Assembly: GCF_034259425.1 (NCBI RefSeq)
Contig: NZ_JAXIVU010000029.1
Coordinates: 1 to 18,885, forward strand
DNA length: 18,885 nt
Direction: 5' to 3'
Origin: Denitrificimonas halotolerans
GTDB taxonomy: Bacteria; Pseudomonadota; Gammaproteobacteria; Pseudomonadales; Pseudomonadaceae
How positions within the stretch are numbered: the first letter of the stretch is position 1; every line of letters starts with the position of its first letter. Below the pieces are notes generated by a model. That model was not told the DNA's origin, did not search any database, and worked only from the letters and a program-made list of their open reading frames with translations. The position numbers were made by a program, and so were the translations under genes. Shown here piece by piece: positions 7,832-15,352 of this stretch.

Positions 7832-9097
7832 ATGGATAAGCTAATTATTAGCGGAGGTCATCGTTTAGACGGTGAGATTCGTATTTCCGGTGCGAAAAAC
7901 TCTGCGCTGCCTATTCTTGCAGCAACCTTGCTGGCCAGTGCGCCAGTGACGGTATGTAACTTACCGCACCTACATGATATTACGACAATGATTGAGTTGT
8001 TTGGCCGTATGGGTATTCAACCAATTATTGATGAGAAGCTCAGCGTGGAAATTGACCCACGTACCATTGAAACGCTGGTTGCTCCCTATGATTTAGTGAA
8101 AACCATGCGGGCTTCGATTTTAGTATTAGGGCCAATGGTCGCGCACTTTGGTCAGGCTGAAGTGGCTTTGCCAGGCGGTTGTGCTATTGGTTCACGCCCT
8201 GTTGATTTACATATCCGAGGTCTTGAGGCGTTAGGTGCCGAGATCACTGTCGAAAATGGTTATATTAAAGCTAAAGCACCAGAAGGCGGCTTGCGTGGTG
8301 GTAACTTTTTCTTTGATGTGGTCAGTGTGACGGGAACTGAAAACATTCTTATGGCGGCAACTTTAGCCAAAGGCCGTACGGTCTTGGAAAATGCTGCGCG
8401 TGAGCCCGAAATTGTAGATTTAGCCAACTGCTTAATAGCTATGGGCGCTAAAATTGAAGGGGCAGGCACAGACACTATTATCATTGAAGGTGTCGAGAAG
8501 TTGGGTGGCGCAGTGTATAGCGTGATGCCTGATCGGATCGAAACAGGTACTTATCTGGTAGCTGCAGCAGCGACTGGTGGCCGAGTTAAGCTTAAAGACA
8601 CTGATCCAACCATTCTTGAAGCAGTATTGGTTAAACTGCAAGAAGCAGGTGCAGAGATCACTACCGGTGAAGACTGGATTGAACTGGATATGCACGGTAA
8701 GCGCCCTAAAGCGGTGAACTTGCGTACGGCTCCATACCCAGCTTTTCCAACCGATATGCAAGCGCAATTTATTGCTTTAAATGCCATTGCAGAAGGTACT
8801 GGGACGGTCATTGAAACTATTTTTGAAAACCGCTTTATGCATGTGCTGGAAATGCAGCGCATGGGCGCTAAGATTCAAATTGAAGGCAATACAGCTATTG
8901 TCACTGGAGTGCCTCAATTGACCGCTGCACCTGTGATGGCAACGGACTTACGTGCCTCAGCCAGTTTAGTGATTGCTGCCCTTATGGCCGATGGCGACAC
9001 TATGATTGACCGTATTTATCACATTGACCGTGGTTACGAATGTATCGAGGAAAAAATGCAACTCCTTGGTGCGAAAATCCGCCGAGTACCAGGCTAG
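7832..9097 (+). CDS. murA: UDP-N-acetylglucosamine 1-carboxyvinyltransferase
   Basis: Transfers enolpyruvate from PEP to UDP-GlcNAc, the first committed step of peptidoglycan synthesis; the target of fosfomycin. The 421-residue length is typical. Key residues visible: K22-N23 in S-G-A-K-N-S, the catalytic loop cysteine C117 in L-P-G-G-C-A-I-G-S-R-P, and the C-terminal L-R-A-S-A-S-L-V and R-G-Y-E. The cysteine is the usual fosfomycin-sensitive form, not an aspartate variant. It is 20 bases after ibaG and seven before hisG, so probably part of one long transcript. Confidence 0.97.
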   Translation: MDKLIISGGHRLDGEIRISGAKNSALPILAATLLASAPVTVCNLPHLHDITTMIELFGRMGIQPIIDEKLSVEIDPRTIETLVAPYDLVKTMRASILVLGPMVAHFGQAEVALPGGCAIGSRPVDLHIRGLEALGAEITVENGYIKAKAPEGGLRGGNFFFDVVSVTGTENILMAATLAKGRTVLENAAREPEIVDLANCLIAMGAKIEGAGTDTIIIEGVEKLGGAVYSVMPDRIETGTYLVAAAATGGRVKLKDTDPTILEAVLVKLQEAGAEITTGEDWIELDMHGKRPKAVNLRTAPYPAFPTDMQAQFIALNAIAEGTGTVIETIFENRFMHVLEMQRMGAKIQIEGNTAIVTGVPQLTAAPVMATDLRASASLVIAALMADGDTMIDRIYHIDRGYECIEEKMQLLGAKIRRVPG

Positions 9098-9103
9098 TCT
9101 TAT

Positions 9104-9736
9104 ATGTTAACTATTGCACTTTCTAAAGGTCGGATCTTGGATGATACCTTGCCGCTGTTAAAACAGGCAGGTATTGAACCGACTGAAAATCCAGAAAAAA
9201 GTCGTAAATTAATTATTTCCACCACTCGTGACGATGTACGCTTATTGATCGTGCGTGCCACTGATGTGCCTACTTATGTTGAGTTGGGTGCTGCAGACCT
9301 TGGTGTAGCGGGGAAAGACGTACTTTTAGAGTACGGTGGTCAAGGCTTATATGAGCCGCTGGACCTGAAAATTGCTAAATGCAAATTAATGACCGCAGGC
9401 CCTGTTGATGCGCCTGAGCCCACAGGTCGTCTGCGTGTGGCAACTAAATTTGTTAATGTCGCTAAGCGTTACTATGCAGAGCAGGGTCGTCAAGTTGATG
9501 TAATCAAGCTCTATGGTTCTATGGAGTTGGCACCGTTGGTTGGTTTAGCCGATAAGATCATTGATGTTGTCGATACTGGAAACACTTTACGTGCCAATGG
9601 CTTGGAGCCACAAGAATTGATCGCTCATATCAGCTCACGCTTAATCGTCAACCGTGCCTCAATGAAGATGAAGCACGCTGAGATTCAAACCTTGATCGAT
9701 ACCTTAAGTGCCGCGGTAGACGCACAGCAGCATTGA
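9104..9736 (+). CDS. hisG: ATP phosphoribosyltransferase, short form
   Basis: First enzyme of histidine synthesis: ATP + PRPP to phosphoribosyl-ATP. At 210 residues it is the short HisG, which lacks the C-terminal ACT-like regulatory domain and in known cases works with HisZ; no hisZ is in this window. The PRPP-binding loop is D-V-V-D-T-G-N-T-L (154-162), and L-S-K-G-R is at the N terminus. The start is seven bases after murA; there is no strong ribosome site, which may mean coupling to murA translation. Confidence 0.96.
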   Translation: MLTIALSKGRILDDTLPLLKQAGIEPTENPEKSRKLIISTTRDDVRLLIVRATDVPTYVELGAADLGVAGKDVLLEYGGQGLYEPLDLKIAKCKLMTAGPVDAPEPTGRLRVATKFVNVAKRYYAEQGRQVDVIKLYGSMELAPLVGLADKIIDVVDTGNTLRANGLEPQELIAHISSRLIVNRASMKMKHAEIQTLIDTLSAAVDAQQH

Positions 9737-9742
9737 TCTTTG

Positions 9743-9829
9743 GTGTGTTGATACACACGGCCTATCTGCGTCATAGCCGATTATTTCGGGTGCCCGCGCA
9801 GCAGGTTTGTTAGTCTGGCGGCGCCCGAA
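9743..9829 (+). other. Structured hisG-hisD spacer
   Basis: The 118-bp spacer contains two potential hairpins. One is GTGTGT-TGAT-ACACAC (9743-9758). The other is long-range: TTCGGGTGCC (9785-9794) pairing with GGCGCCCGAA (9820-9829), ten pairs including one G-U. Neither is followed by a T-run, so I do not call a terminator. No histidine-rich leader peptide is seen. Confidence 0.4.
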
Positions 9830-9854
9830 TGTTAAGTAATTATTGAGGCCCGCT

Positions 9855-11168
9855 ATGACTGCAGCGACTATAGTTCGACGTTTAAATGCTCAAGATGCAG
9901 ATTTTAATTCCCAACTCAATGAGCTCTTAAGCTGGGAGAGCGTCTCCGATGCTGATGTGAATCAGCGAGTACTGGATATTATTGCTAATGTACGCAGCCG
10001 CGGGGATGCTGCGTTAGTGGATTATACTCGCCAGTTTGATGGCTTAGATGTTGCTCAGATGAGTGATTTGATTCTGCCTCGTGAGCGTCTCGAGCTGGCG
10101 CTCACTCGCATTACTCCAGAGCAGCGTGAAGCCTTAGAAATAGCTGCACAACGTGTCCGCAGTTATCACGAAAAGCAGGTGCAAGAGTCATGGCGTTATA
10201 CTGAAGCTGACGGCACTGTATTAGGGCAGAAAGTGACCCCACTTGATCGTGCGGGACTGTATGTTCCTGGCGGTAAAGCATCTTATCCGTCTTCAGTCCT
10301 GATGAATGCTATTCCGGCCAAAGTAGCCGGTGTGCAAGAAGTGGTGATGGTGGTGCCTACTCCGCGTGGTGAAATTAATGAGTTGGTTTTAGCAGCAGCT
10401 GCTATAGCAGGTGTCGATCGAGTCTTCACCATTGGCGGCGCTCAAGCTGTTGCTGCTTTAGCTTATGGTACTGAAAGCGTTCCTCCTGTGGATAAGATTG
10501 TTGGGCCAGGTAATATTTATGTGGCCACTGCTAAACGACATGTGTTCGGTAAAGTGGGGATCGATATGATTGCTGGCCCATCAGAGATTCTGGTGGTCTG
10601 TGATGGGAAAACTGATCCTGACTGGATTGCCATGGATTTATTCTCGCAAGCTGAGCACGATGAAGATGCACAATCTATTTTATTGTGCCCTGATGTATCT
10701 TTTTTAAGCCGTGTAGAAGAGAGTATTGAACGTTTGCTGCCGACCTTGGAGCGTGAGGCAATTGCCCGTACATCGTTGCGTGAGAGGGGTGCCTTGATTC
10801 AGGTAGCTGATATGGCGCAAGCTATTGAAGTGGCAAACCGTATTGCCCCAGAGCACTTAGAGTTGTCAGTGGACAATCCAGAGGCGCTATTGCCGCAGAT
10901 TCGTCATGCGGGTGCTATTTTTATGGGACGTTACACTGCAGAAGCTTTAGGTGACTATTGTGCTGGGCCAAACCACGTGTTACCTACTTCGGGTACGGCG
11001 CGTTATTCATCACCTTTAGGGGTGTATGATTTCCAAAAACGCTCATCCATTATTTATTGCAGCCCTGAAGGTGCTTCTGAGCTGGGTAAAGTGGCTTCGG
11101 TCTTGGCCCGTGGTGAATCGTTAACCGCACATGCGCGTTCAGCTGAGTACCGCATTAAAGCCGATTAA
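9855..11168 (+). CDS. hisD: Histidinol dehydrogenase
   Basis: Last enzyme of histidine synthesis; oxidises L-histidinol to L-histidine with two NAD+. From ATG 9855 it has 437 residues. Residues matching the known active site are Zn ligands Q265, H268 (S-Q-A-E-H-D) and D367 (G-D-Y-C-A-G-P-N-H), and the catalytic pair E333-H334 (A-P-E-H-L-E-L). The NAD region G-P-G-N-I-Y-V-A-T-A-K is also present. The frame extends to TTG 9843, but GAGG is six bases from 9855 and the family begins near M-T-A, so 9855 is chosen. Confidence 0.96.
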   Translation: MTAATIVRRLNAQDADFNSQLNELLSWESVSDADVNQRVLDIIANVRSRGDAALVDYTRQFDGLDVAQMSDLILPRERLELALTRITPEQREALEIAAQRVRSYHEKQVQESWRYTEADGTVLGQKVTPLDRAGLYVPGGKASYPSSVLMNAIPAKVAGVQEVVMVVPTPRGEINELVLAAAAIAGVDRVFTIGGAQAVAALAYGTESVPPVDKIVGPGNIYVATAKRHVFGKVGIDMIAGPSEILVVCDGKTDPDWIAMDLFSQAEHDEDAQSILLCPDVSFLSRVEESIERLLPTLEREAIARTSLRERGALIQVADMAQAIEVANRIAPEHLELSVDNPEALLPQIRHAGAIFMGRYTAEALGDYCAGPNHVLPTSGTARYSSPLGVYDFQKRSSIIYCSPEGASELGKVASVLARGESLTAHARSAEYRIKAD

Positions 11169-11256
11169 GGCGGAACAGAAATTGTCCAGTAGAACAGTTA
11201 TCGAGCATTGAACCGTTGCGTAGGGCGTGACGGATGTCTCATTTTAGGAGTGCTAC

Positions 11257-12312
11257 GTGAGTAAGTTTTGGAGTCCTTTTGTGAAGGATCTGGTGCCTTA
11301 TGTGCCAGGTGAGCAACCAAAAATTGAGCGTTTAATTAAGCTCAACACCAATGAGAACCCGTATGGGCCATCGCCCAAGGCCATTGCGGCGATGCAAGCA
11401 CAAATCAATGAAGATCTGCGTCTGTACCCTGATCCTAATTGTGATCAGTTGAAGCATGCAGTCGCTGATTACTACTCAGTTGGCCCGCAGTATGTGTTTG
11501 TGGGTAATGGTTCTGATGAGGTTTTGGCGCATGCTTTCCATGGCTTATTCCAGCATGACAAACCTTTATTGTTTCCAGATATCAGTTACAGTTTTTATCC
11601 AGTATATTGTGGTTTGTATAATATCGAGCCAAAGCAAGTGCCATTGGATGAAGATTTTCAAATCCGCGTGGAAGATTATCAGCAACCCAATGGCGGGATT
11701 ATTTTCCCTAATCCTAATGCTCCAACGGGCTGCTTGCTTGAGTTGGATAAGATCGAGGAACTCTTGCAGGCTAACCTAGACTCAGTAGTAGTGATTGACG
11801 AAGCTTACATTGATTTCGGTGGTGATTCGGCTGTCAGTTTAGTAAAACAGTACGATAATCTTTTAGTGATACAAACATTGTCTAAGTCTCGCGCTTTAGC
11901 AGGTTTGCGTGTTGGTATTGCGATTGGTCACCCTGATCTTATTGAAGGCTTAGAGCGCATTAAAAATAGCTTTAACTCTTATCCATTAGACCGTGCAGCC
12001 ATTGCTGGTGCATCAGCCGCTTTTGCCGATGCAGATTACTTTCACAGCACTCGCAATAAAGTGATTGCAAGTCGTGAGTGGGTGACGGAAGCATTGAGTA
12101 CTTTAGACTTTGAGGTTTTGCCCTCTGAGGCTAACTTTGTCTTTGCGCGTCATAAAACTCGCGATGCTAAAGAGCTGGCTCAGCAGCTGCGTGAAGAGGG
12201 AGTTTTGGTACGTCACTTCACTGCACCGCGTATAGAGCAATTTTTACGCATAACTATCGGTACTGAAGAGCAGAATCAAACTTTAATTGATGTGCTTCAG
12301 CGCTGCATTTAA
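11257..12312 (+). CDS. hisC: Histidinol-phosphate aminotransferase
   Basis: PLP enzyme that transfers the amino group from glutamate to imidazole-acetol phosphate in histidine synthesis. It has 351 residues of fold-type I aminotransferase: N-T-N-E-N-P-Y-G-P (30-38), P-N-P-N-A-P-T-G (151-158), D-E-A-Y-I-D-F (181-187) and the PLP lysine K210 in T-L-S-K-S-R-A-L-A-G-L-R. The start is GTG 11257, with AGGAG six bases upstream. It sits 88 bases after hisD in the same direction. Confidence 0.96.
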   Translation: MSKFWSPFVKDLVPYVPGEQPKIERLIKLNTNENPYGPSPKAIAAMQAQINEDLRLYPDPNCDQLKHAVADYYSVGPQYVFVGNGSDEVLAHAFHGLFQHDKPLLFPDISYSFYPVYCGLYNIEPKQVPLDEDFQIRVEDYQQPNGGIIFPNPNAPTGCLLELDKIEELLQANLDSVVVIDEAYIDFGGDSAVSLVKQYDNLLVIQTLSKSRALAGLRVGIAIGHPDLIEGLERIKNSFNSYPLDRAAIAGASAAFADADYFHSTRNKVIASREWVTEALSTLDFEVLPSEANFVFARHKTRDAKELAQQLREEGVLVRHFTAPRIEQFLRITIGTEEQNQTLIDVLQRCI

Positions 12313-12358
12313 GAGCGTATACAACTGCGCGGAACGATTTTTAACTTTGAGGTGTGCG

Positions 12359-12901
12359 ATGTACAGTGAACAAAACTTAATTTGGATCGACTTGGAGATG
12401 ACCGGGCTTGATACCGATAATGATCTGATCATTGAAATGGCCACCATCGTTACCGATAGCCAGTTAAATATTTTAGCCGAAGGCCCTGTGCTGGCGATCC
12501 ATCAGTCCGATGAGGTCTTAGCAGGAATGGATGAGTGGAATACACGCCAGCATGGTGGCAGCGGTTTAACTCAACGTGTTCGTGAAAGTCGAACGACTGA
12601 AGCTGAGGCAGAGGCACAGACATTAGCGTTCTTAGAGCAATGGGTACCGGCGAATGTATCGCCGATGTGTGGCAACAGTATTTGTCAAGACCGCCGCTTC
12701 TTGCACCGTCATATGCCTCAATTGGAAGCGTACTTTCATTACCGTAACTTGGATGTATCTACACTTAAAGAATTGGCTGCGCGTTGGGCGCCAGAGGTGC
12801 GCAATGGTTTTAAGAAGGGTGAAGCGCATTTAGCTTTGGCTGACATCAAAGAGTCTATTGCTGAGTTGCAATACTATCGCAAGCACTTTATTCGCAGTTA
12901 A
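12359..12901 (+). CDS. orn: Oligoribonuclease
   Basis: 3'-to-5' exoribonuclease of the DEDDh class that removes very short RNAs, including pGpG from cyclic-di-GMP turnover; usually essential or important in Pseudomonas. The 180 residues match the usual length exactly. The catalytic set is complete: D11 and E13 (W-I-D-L-E-M-T-G), D111 (C-Q-D-R-R-F), H157 and D162 (A-H-L-A-L-A-D-I). The start is ATG 12359, with GAGG six bases upstream; upstream in-frame codons overlap hisC and are unlikely. Its place after hisC differs from the order I recall in P. aeruginosa. Confidence 0.97.
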   Translation: MYSEQNLIWIDLEMTGLDTDNDLIIEMATIVTDSQLNILAEGPVLAIHQSDEVLAGMDEWNTRQHGGSGLTQRVRESRTTEAEAEAQTLAFLEQWVPANVSPMCGNSICQDRRFLHRHMPQLEAYFHYRNLDVSTLKELAARWAPEVRNGFKKGEAHLALADIKESIAELQYYRKHFIRS

Positions 12902-13137
12902 TACTTAGCGTTCAAATAAAATACATAAAAGTTCAATTTATTCTGAGCAATATAAGACCTTTGGCTAGGTTTTATGTAGTATGAGCGGTAGATCGTAAGA
13001 CAAAATAGACCACTCAATTTGCTTGTGGTGGCTTGCAGTAGAGTTTGGAAAAGAGTGCATAGTTTTTGTGCGGTGGTTTTTCCAGCTGAGTTGCAAGGTG
13101 CACAGCACACCTAAAATAAAAGAGACAGGACCCCTTA

Positions 13138-13794
13138 ATGATGGCTGCTTATGAAATACTGATTGCAGATGACCACCCACTGTTCCGCAGCGCGTTACGC
13201 CAAGCGCTCACCTTAAGCTTGGGCAGCAACGTGCGTCTAGTTGAAGCAGAAAATATTGCTGAGCTAGAAAGCTGCCTGCAAGACAAGTCAGACTGGGATT
13301 TAGTGCTTTTGGATTTAAATATGCCAGGTGCACATGGTTTTTCTGGGTTAGTGTTACTGCGCGGTCAGTATCCGCATGTGCCTGTAGTGATGATCTCAGC
13401 ACAAGAAGACCCGAGTATCATGGCCCGTGCCCGTGAGTTTGGGGCTAGCGGTTTTATCCCAAAATCCAGTCCGTTGGAGGCTATTCAAGAAGCAGTGCAA
13501 ATCGTCTTGGATGGTGATGTTTGGTGGCCGGAACAGACCGCAGCCAGTGCAGCAGTTAGCGAAGAGGAAAAAGCAGCCAGCGAAGGTTTGGCAAACTTAA
13601 CTCCACAACAGTTTCGTGTGCTGGCGATGGTATGTGATGGTTTACTGAATAAGCAAATTGCTTTTGAACTTAATGTTTCTGAAGCGACTGTTAAAGCTCA
13701 CGTGACAGCTATTTTCCGTAAATTAAATGTTCGTACCCGTACTCAAGCAGCATTGCTCTTACAGCAGATGGGCACTATTCCACAAAGCGAATAA
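13138..13794 (+). CDS. NarL/LuxR-family two-component response regulator (ErdR/AgmR-like)
   Basis: 218 residues: receiver domain (about 5-125) with the acidic pair D11-D12, phosphoacceptor D59 (V-L-L-D-L-N-M-P-G), S87 and K109 (F-I-P-K-S), then a LuxR-type helix-turn-helix (about 154-210, with L-N-K-Q-I-A-F-E-L-N-V-S-E-A-T-V-K-A-H). It binds DNA as a phosphorylated dimer by family rule. It resembles the Pseudomonas ErdR/AgmR regulators tied to alcohol and acetate metabolism, but I cannot prove that identity. There is no histidine kinase next to it, so it is an orphan here. Two adjacent ATGs (13138, 13141) fit; I give the first. The 236-bp gap before it has no hairpin terminator I can see. Confidence 0.9.
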   Translation: MMAAYEILIADDHPLFRSALRQALTLSLGSNVRLVEAENIAELESCLQDKSDWDLVLLDLNMPGAHGFSGLVLLRGQYPHVPVVMISAQEDPSIMARAREFGASGFIPKSSPLEAIQEAVQIVLDGDVWWPEQTAASAAVSEEEKAASEGLANLTPQQFRVLAMVCDGLLNKQIAFELNVSEATVKAHVTAIFRKLNVRTRTQAALLLQQMGTIPQSE

Positions 13795-13811
13795 ATTTGA
13801 TCAATTGACAG

Positions 13812-13844
13812 GCCGCCTTTATTTGAAGGCGGCTACTTATTTTC
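13812..13844 (+). terminator. Rho-independent terminator after the response regulator
   Basis: GCCGCCTT (13812-13819), a six-base loop, AAGGCGGC (13826-13833), then TACTTATTTTC. It is an eight-pair GC-rich stem with a broken T-run, 17 bases after the stop. Confidence 0.85.
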
Positions 13845-14020
13845 TGTAAAATTACTTTTCAAGTTGTTTCGAACTGCTTTAATTTGTGTGCTGAGCAGTG
13901 GCGCTAAAATTGCGTAAACTTTCTAGTTTGCATGTGAACAGATATGAAACGGATGAGTCTTCCGATAGAGTGTCATCTATGTCCCTGCGCGCATAGGGAG
14001 AAGAACGCATTTGCAAAGTG
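13845..14020. other. Non-coding stretch between terminator and mini-element
   Basis: This is part of the 371-bp gap between the response regulator and metR. There is no credible reading frame. Only weak local symmetry is seen: TCCCT...AGGGA around 13980-13999. I see no clear promoter or RNA gene. Confidence 0.5.
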
Positions 14021-14129
14021 TTATCAAGGTCGCGTAAGACCTTGTACTTTTAGTGCGAGAAGAGATTGCCGTCGGGCATGGCCGTTTGTCTAACAGTTTC
14101 CGTCTTTTAGGTCGGGGCAAAATCGCCAA
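14021..14129 (+). mobile_element. MITE-like IS200/IS605 remnant: left end joined to right end, no gene
   Basis: The first part (TTATCAA, TCGCGTAAGACC at 14030-14041, then ACTTTTAGTGCG) matches the left end at 18570-18606. The second part (GTCGGGCATGGCCGT at 14071-14085, TTTAGG at 14106-14111, GTCGGGG at 14111-14117) matches the right ends at 200-263 and 17770-17828. The CATGGCCGT-to-TTTAGG distance is 29 here and 31 in both other copies. Everything between the two ends of a full element is missing. The terminal bases here, GGCAAAATCGCCAA, differ from GATGTCAA in the other copies, so the right boundary is uncertain by a few bases. TTAT at 14021-14024 may be the retained target site. Confidence 0.7.
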
Positions 14130-14165
14130 GTCATACGTGCTTCCTGCTTTTCTGGATAAGAGAGT

Positions 14166-15086
14166 TTAATCTTTAACTGCACTGACTCCCGCTAACGTAG
14201 TAAAGGACGTGTCTTTTGCTGTGAGTAGAAAATCCTTCATAAACGCTGCGTCTAGCATATCAGTACGTACTGCAGCATAGAGTGTAGAAAACAAGCCTGA
14301 CTCACCTAAACGACGAGCACTCACATAGCCTTTTGAACTGTATTCATGCATCGCCCAGTTGGGTAAGCAACAGACTCCGCGACCGCTGGCGACCAATTGC
14401 ATCATCATTACAGTCAGCTCAGCAGTACGGATTTGTAGCGGCTCAACATCTGCTGGATCTAAGAAATGATTAAAAATATCTAAACGATCACGGTCTACTG
14501 GGTAGGTAATCAGCACTTCTTGTTTGAGATCTTGTGGTTCTACATAAGCTTTTTGTGCCAAAGGGTGTTGTTTGGCCACTGCTAATAAAGCTTCATACGT
14601 AAATAATGGAATATAGCTAATCCCGATGAGATCAATGGGGTCAGCAGTTACCACTAAATCTAAATCACCTCGAGCCAGTGCTGGCAGTGGCGCAAAGGCA
14701 AAGCCGGAGGCTAAGTCAAGCTCTACTTCGGGCCAAGCATCACGAAATTGATCAATGGTTGGCATTAGCCACTGGAAGCAGCTATGACACTCAATGGCCA
14801 TGTGTAAGCGGCCAGCAGAGCCGCCTTGGAGGCGAGCAATATCGCGTTCGGCACTGCGCATCAGTGGTAGTACCTCATCAGACAACCTAAGTAAACGCAA
14901 TCCTGCACTGGTAAAGCGCACGGGTTTGGTTTTGCGCACAAAGAGTTGCATGTCCAAGCGTTCTTCCATTTCTTTAAATTGATGCGATAAAGCAGACTGA
15001 GTTAAATGCAGCCGTTCAGCAGCTTCTACTAAACTACCAGCATCGCGTAAAGCCACTAATGTTTTCAAATGGCGAATATCCAGCAT
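14166..15086 (-). CDS. metR: LysR-family regulator MetR
   Basis: Transcription activator of methionine synthesis genes, with homocysteine as coinducer in E. coli. It has 306 residues from ATG 15086: N-terminal winged helix (about 1-60; H-L-K-T-L-V-A-L-R, S-L-V-E-A-A-E-R-L, S-A-L-S-H-Q-F) and a LysR substrate domain whose A-I-E-C-H-S-C-F-Q-W-L-M-P is the MetR hallmark, followed by L-L-I-/-T-Y-P-V-type and L-Y-A-A-V-R motifs. A second in-frame ATG lies at 15092, but AAGGA almost touches it and sits seven bases from 15086, and E. coli MetR begins at the position matching 15086. It lies downstream of mesX-mesD on the same strand with its own likely promoter. Confidence 0.92.
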   Translation of the reverse strand: MLDIRHLKTLVALRDAGSLVEAAERLHLTQSALSHQFKEMEERLDMQLFVRKTKPVRFTSAGLRLLRLSDEVLPLMRSAERDIARLQGGSAGRLHMAIECHSCFQWLMPTIDQFRDAWPEVELDLASGFAFAPLPALARGDLDLVVTADPIDLIGISYIPLFTYEALLAVAKQHPLAQKAYVEPQDLKQEVLITYPVDRDRLDIFNHFLDPADVEPLQIRTAELTVMMMQLVASGRGVCCLPNWAMHEYSSKGYVSARRLGESGLFSTLYAAVRTDMLDAAFMKDFLLTAKDTSFTTLAGVSAVKD

Positions 15087-15123
15087 GAGCATTCCTTAAG
15101 AATCAGTATGAGTATGGTTAATG

Positions 15124-15152
15124 ATCATAAGGTAGTATGTTTAGTTTGTCTC
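15124..15152 (-). promoter_or_regulatory. Candidate sigma-70 promoter of metR
   Basis: On the minus strand GAGACA (15152-15147), a 17-base spacer, and TATGAT (15129-15124), 37 bases before the metR start. The -10 matches five of six bases, the -35 four of six. Both are about right for an activated or self-repressed LysR gene. Confidence 0.5.
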
Positions 15153-15238
15153 ACTATCTTTTGAGAGTCTAGAATCGCTTTATTTCGGTAGTGGGGTAGC
15201 AGTAGCGTTGTGAGCTGTTGTTCTGAATGGAGTATTTC

Positions 15239-15255
15239 AGCGGGCTAAACCCGCT
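15239..15255. other. Short GC-rich hairpin in the metR-mesD gap
   Basis: AGCGGG-CTAAA-CCCGCT makes a six-pair stem. It has no T-run on either strand, so it is a weak terminator or a processing site at most. Confidence 0.4.
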
Positions 15256-15312
15256 ATAGTTAATAACCAATAGGTTTTTAATGGATGCCCTCGCTTGTAT
15301 GCTGTGCGTTTG

Positions 15313-15346
15313 CGCTCAAACCACTGGCGAGGCAGTGGTTTGAGCG
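15313..15346 (-). terminator. Long perfect hairpin directly after mesD
   Basis: CGCTCAAACCACTG (15313-15326), loop GCGAGG, CAGTGGTTTGAGCG (15333-15346): 14 perfect pairs, beginning seven bases past the mesD stop. On the mesD transcript it is followed by CAAACGCACAG, with no U-run, so simple Rho-independent termination is doubtful. It may instead end or stabilise the mesXD transcript. Confidence 0.55.
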
Positions 15347-15352
15347 AGATCT

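Noticed and set aside
8432..8862. Long minus-strand open frames (111 and 103 codons) inside murA
   Set aside because: They lie wholly within the well-supported murA gene, overlap each other, and encode no recognisable pattern.
9037..9110. Histidine attenuator before hisG
   Set aside because: There are only six bases between murA and hisG and no histidine-rich leader peptide or terminator pair.
12898..13180. Two minus-strand frames in the orn-response regulator gap
   Set aside because: They have low-complexity, unlikely protein sequence and one runs into the response regulator gene; I treat the gap as non-coding.
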